From Mesorhizobium sp. (GTDB taxonomy: Bacteria; Pseudomonadota; Alphaproteobacteria; Rhizobiales; Rhizobiaceae), in assembly GCA_004963905.1 (NCBI GenBank), contig SUGL01000050.1, positions 1 to 39,054 of the forward strand: DNA of 39,054 nt, read 5' to 3'. The notes under the pieces are model-generated. The model ran no database searches and was not told the DNA's origin. It was given only the letters and a program-made list of their open reading frames with translations. Shown in pieces: positions 38,955-39,054 of this stretch. How positions within the stretch are numbered: the stretch's first letter is position 1; every line of letters starts with the position of its first letter. A program made the position numbers and the translations under genes.

Positions 38955-39054
38955 GAAAGGTCGCCGTTTGTCTTGCTGCAAGATTTTCCGTTCATTACCG
39001 TGAAATCAGCGCAAACGCCGGGGATTGGTTGAAGCCGCCCCAACCTCGTCATTC
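38955..39054. other. Window end, no gene visible
   Basis: The last 100 bases contain no coding region with a ribosome binding site or recognisable domain. The next gene would lie beyond the window. Confidence 0.4.

Overview
The window looks like a chromosomal segment of an alphaproteobacterium of the order Rhizobiales, most likely Mesorhizobium or a close relative. The support is the high GC content, a RirA-type iron regulator beside a heme-uptake (hmu) locus, a type B PutA with a divergent Lrp-type PutR, a form II coxSLM operon and rhizobial-type intergenic palindromes. The genus is inferred from gene content and was not tested by database search. No rRNA, tRNA or CRISPR array was seen.

Positions 1-5330 form an accessory-looking, gene-poor stretch. 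It starts with a repeat resembling the end of an insertion sequence. Two diverged copies of a structured ~200-230 bp element (430-658 and 1731-1926) face each other as an inverted pair around a small membrane protein gene. Next come a large membrane-anchored coiled-coil protein with exact 49-residue repeats and a secreted His/Asp/Gly-rich protein.

Positions 5556-10201 carry small housekeeping or stress genes: a periplasmic cupin, an AhpD-like carboxymuconolactone decarboxylase family protein coupled to an SRPBCC protein behind a strong promoter with an embedded operator-like palindrome, CutC, a GNAT acetyltransferase, a second SRPBCC protein and a membrane acyltransferase. Positions 10352-14264 hold a molybdenum hydroxylase operon (minus strand, coxS-coxL-coxM) with the form II active-site loop, hairpin repeats in both intercistronic gaps and a strong terminator. 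Positions 14460-17814 hold a FIST-domain sensor, a hybrid histidine kinase and a convergent LuxR-type response regulator, resembling NosP/NahK-type nitric-oxide signalling modules.

Positions 18019-22852 contain an aromatic-catabolism-like trio (FAH-family hydrolase, zeta-class GST isomerase, zinc alcohol dehydrogenase) and a divergent EamA transporter/MocR regulator pair. Positions 23076-25564 contain a MaoC hydratase, a phasin and a DUF445 membrane protein.

Positions 25715-34674 are an iron/heme regulon. rirA lies downstream of an Irr-box-like (ICE) palindrome. hmuPSTUV runs on the minus strand and hmuR, a small secreted cysteine protein, tonB and an IsdG-like heme monooxygenase gene run on the plus strand. 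The hmuP/hmuR promoter region contains an exact TGA-N9-TCA RirA (IRO) box and a second near match. Together these genes would cover heme capture at the outer membrane, TonB energisation, ABC import and cytoplasmic heme handling, under iron control. exbB and exbD are not in the window. The window closes with proline catabolism: putA and the divergent Lrp/AsnC regulator putR, with a perfect 8-bp-arm palindrome between them.
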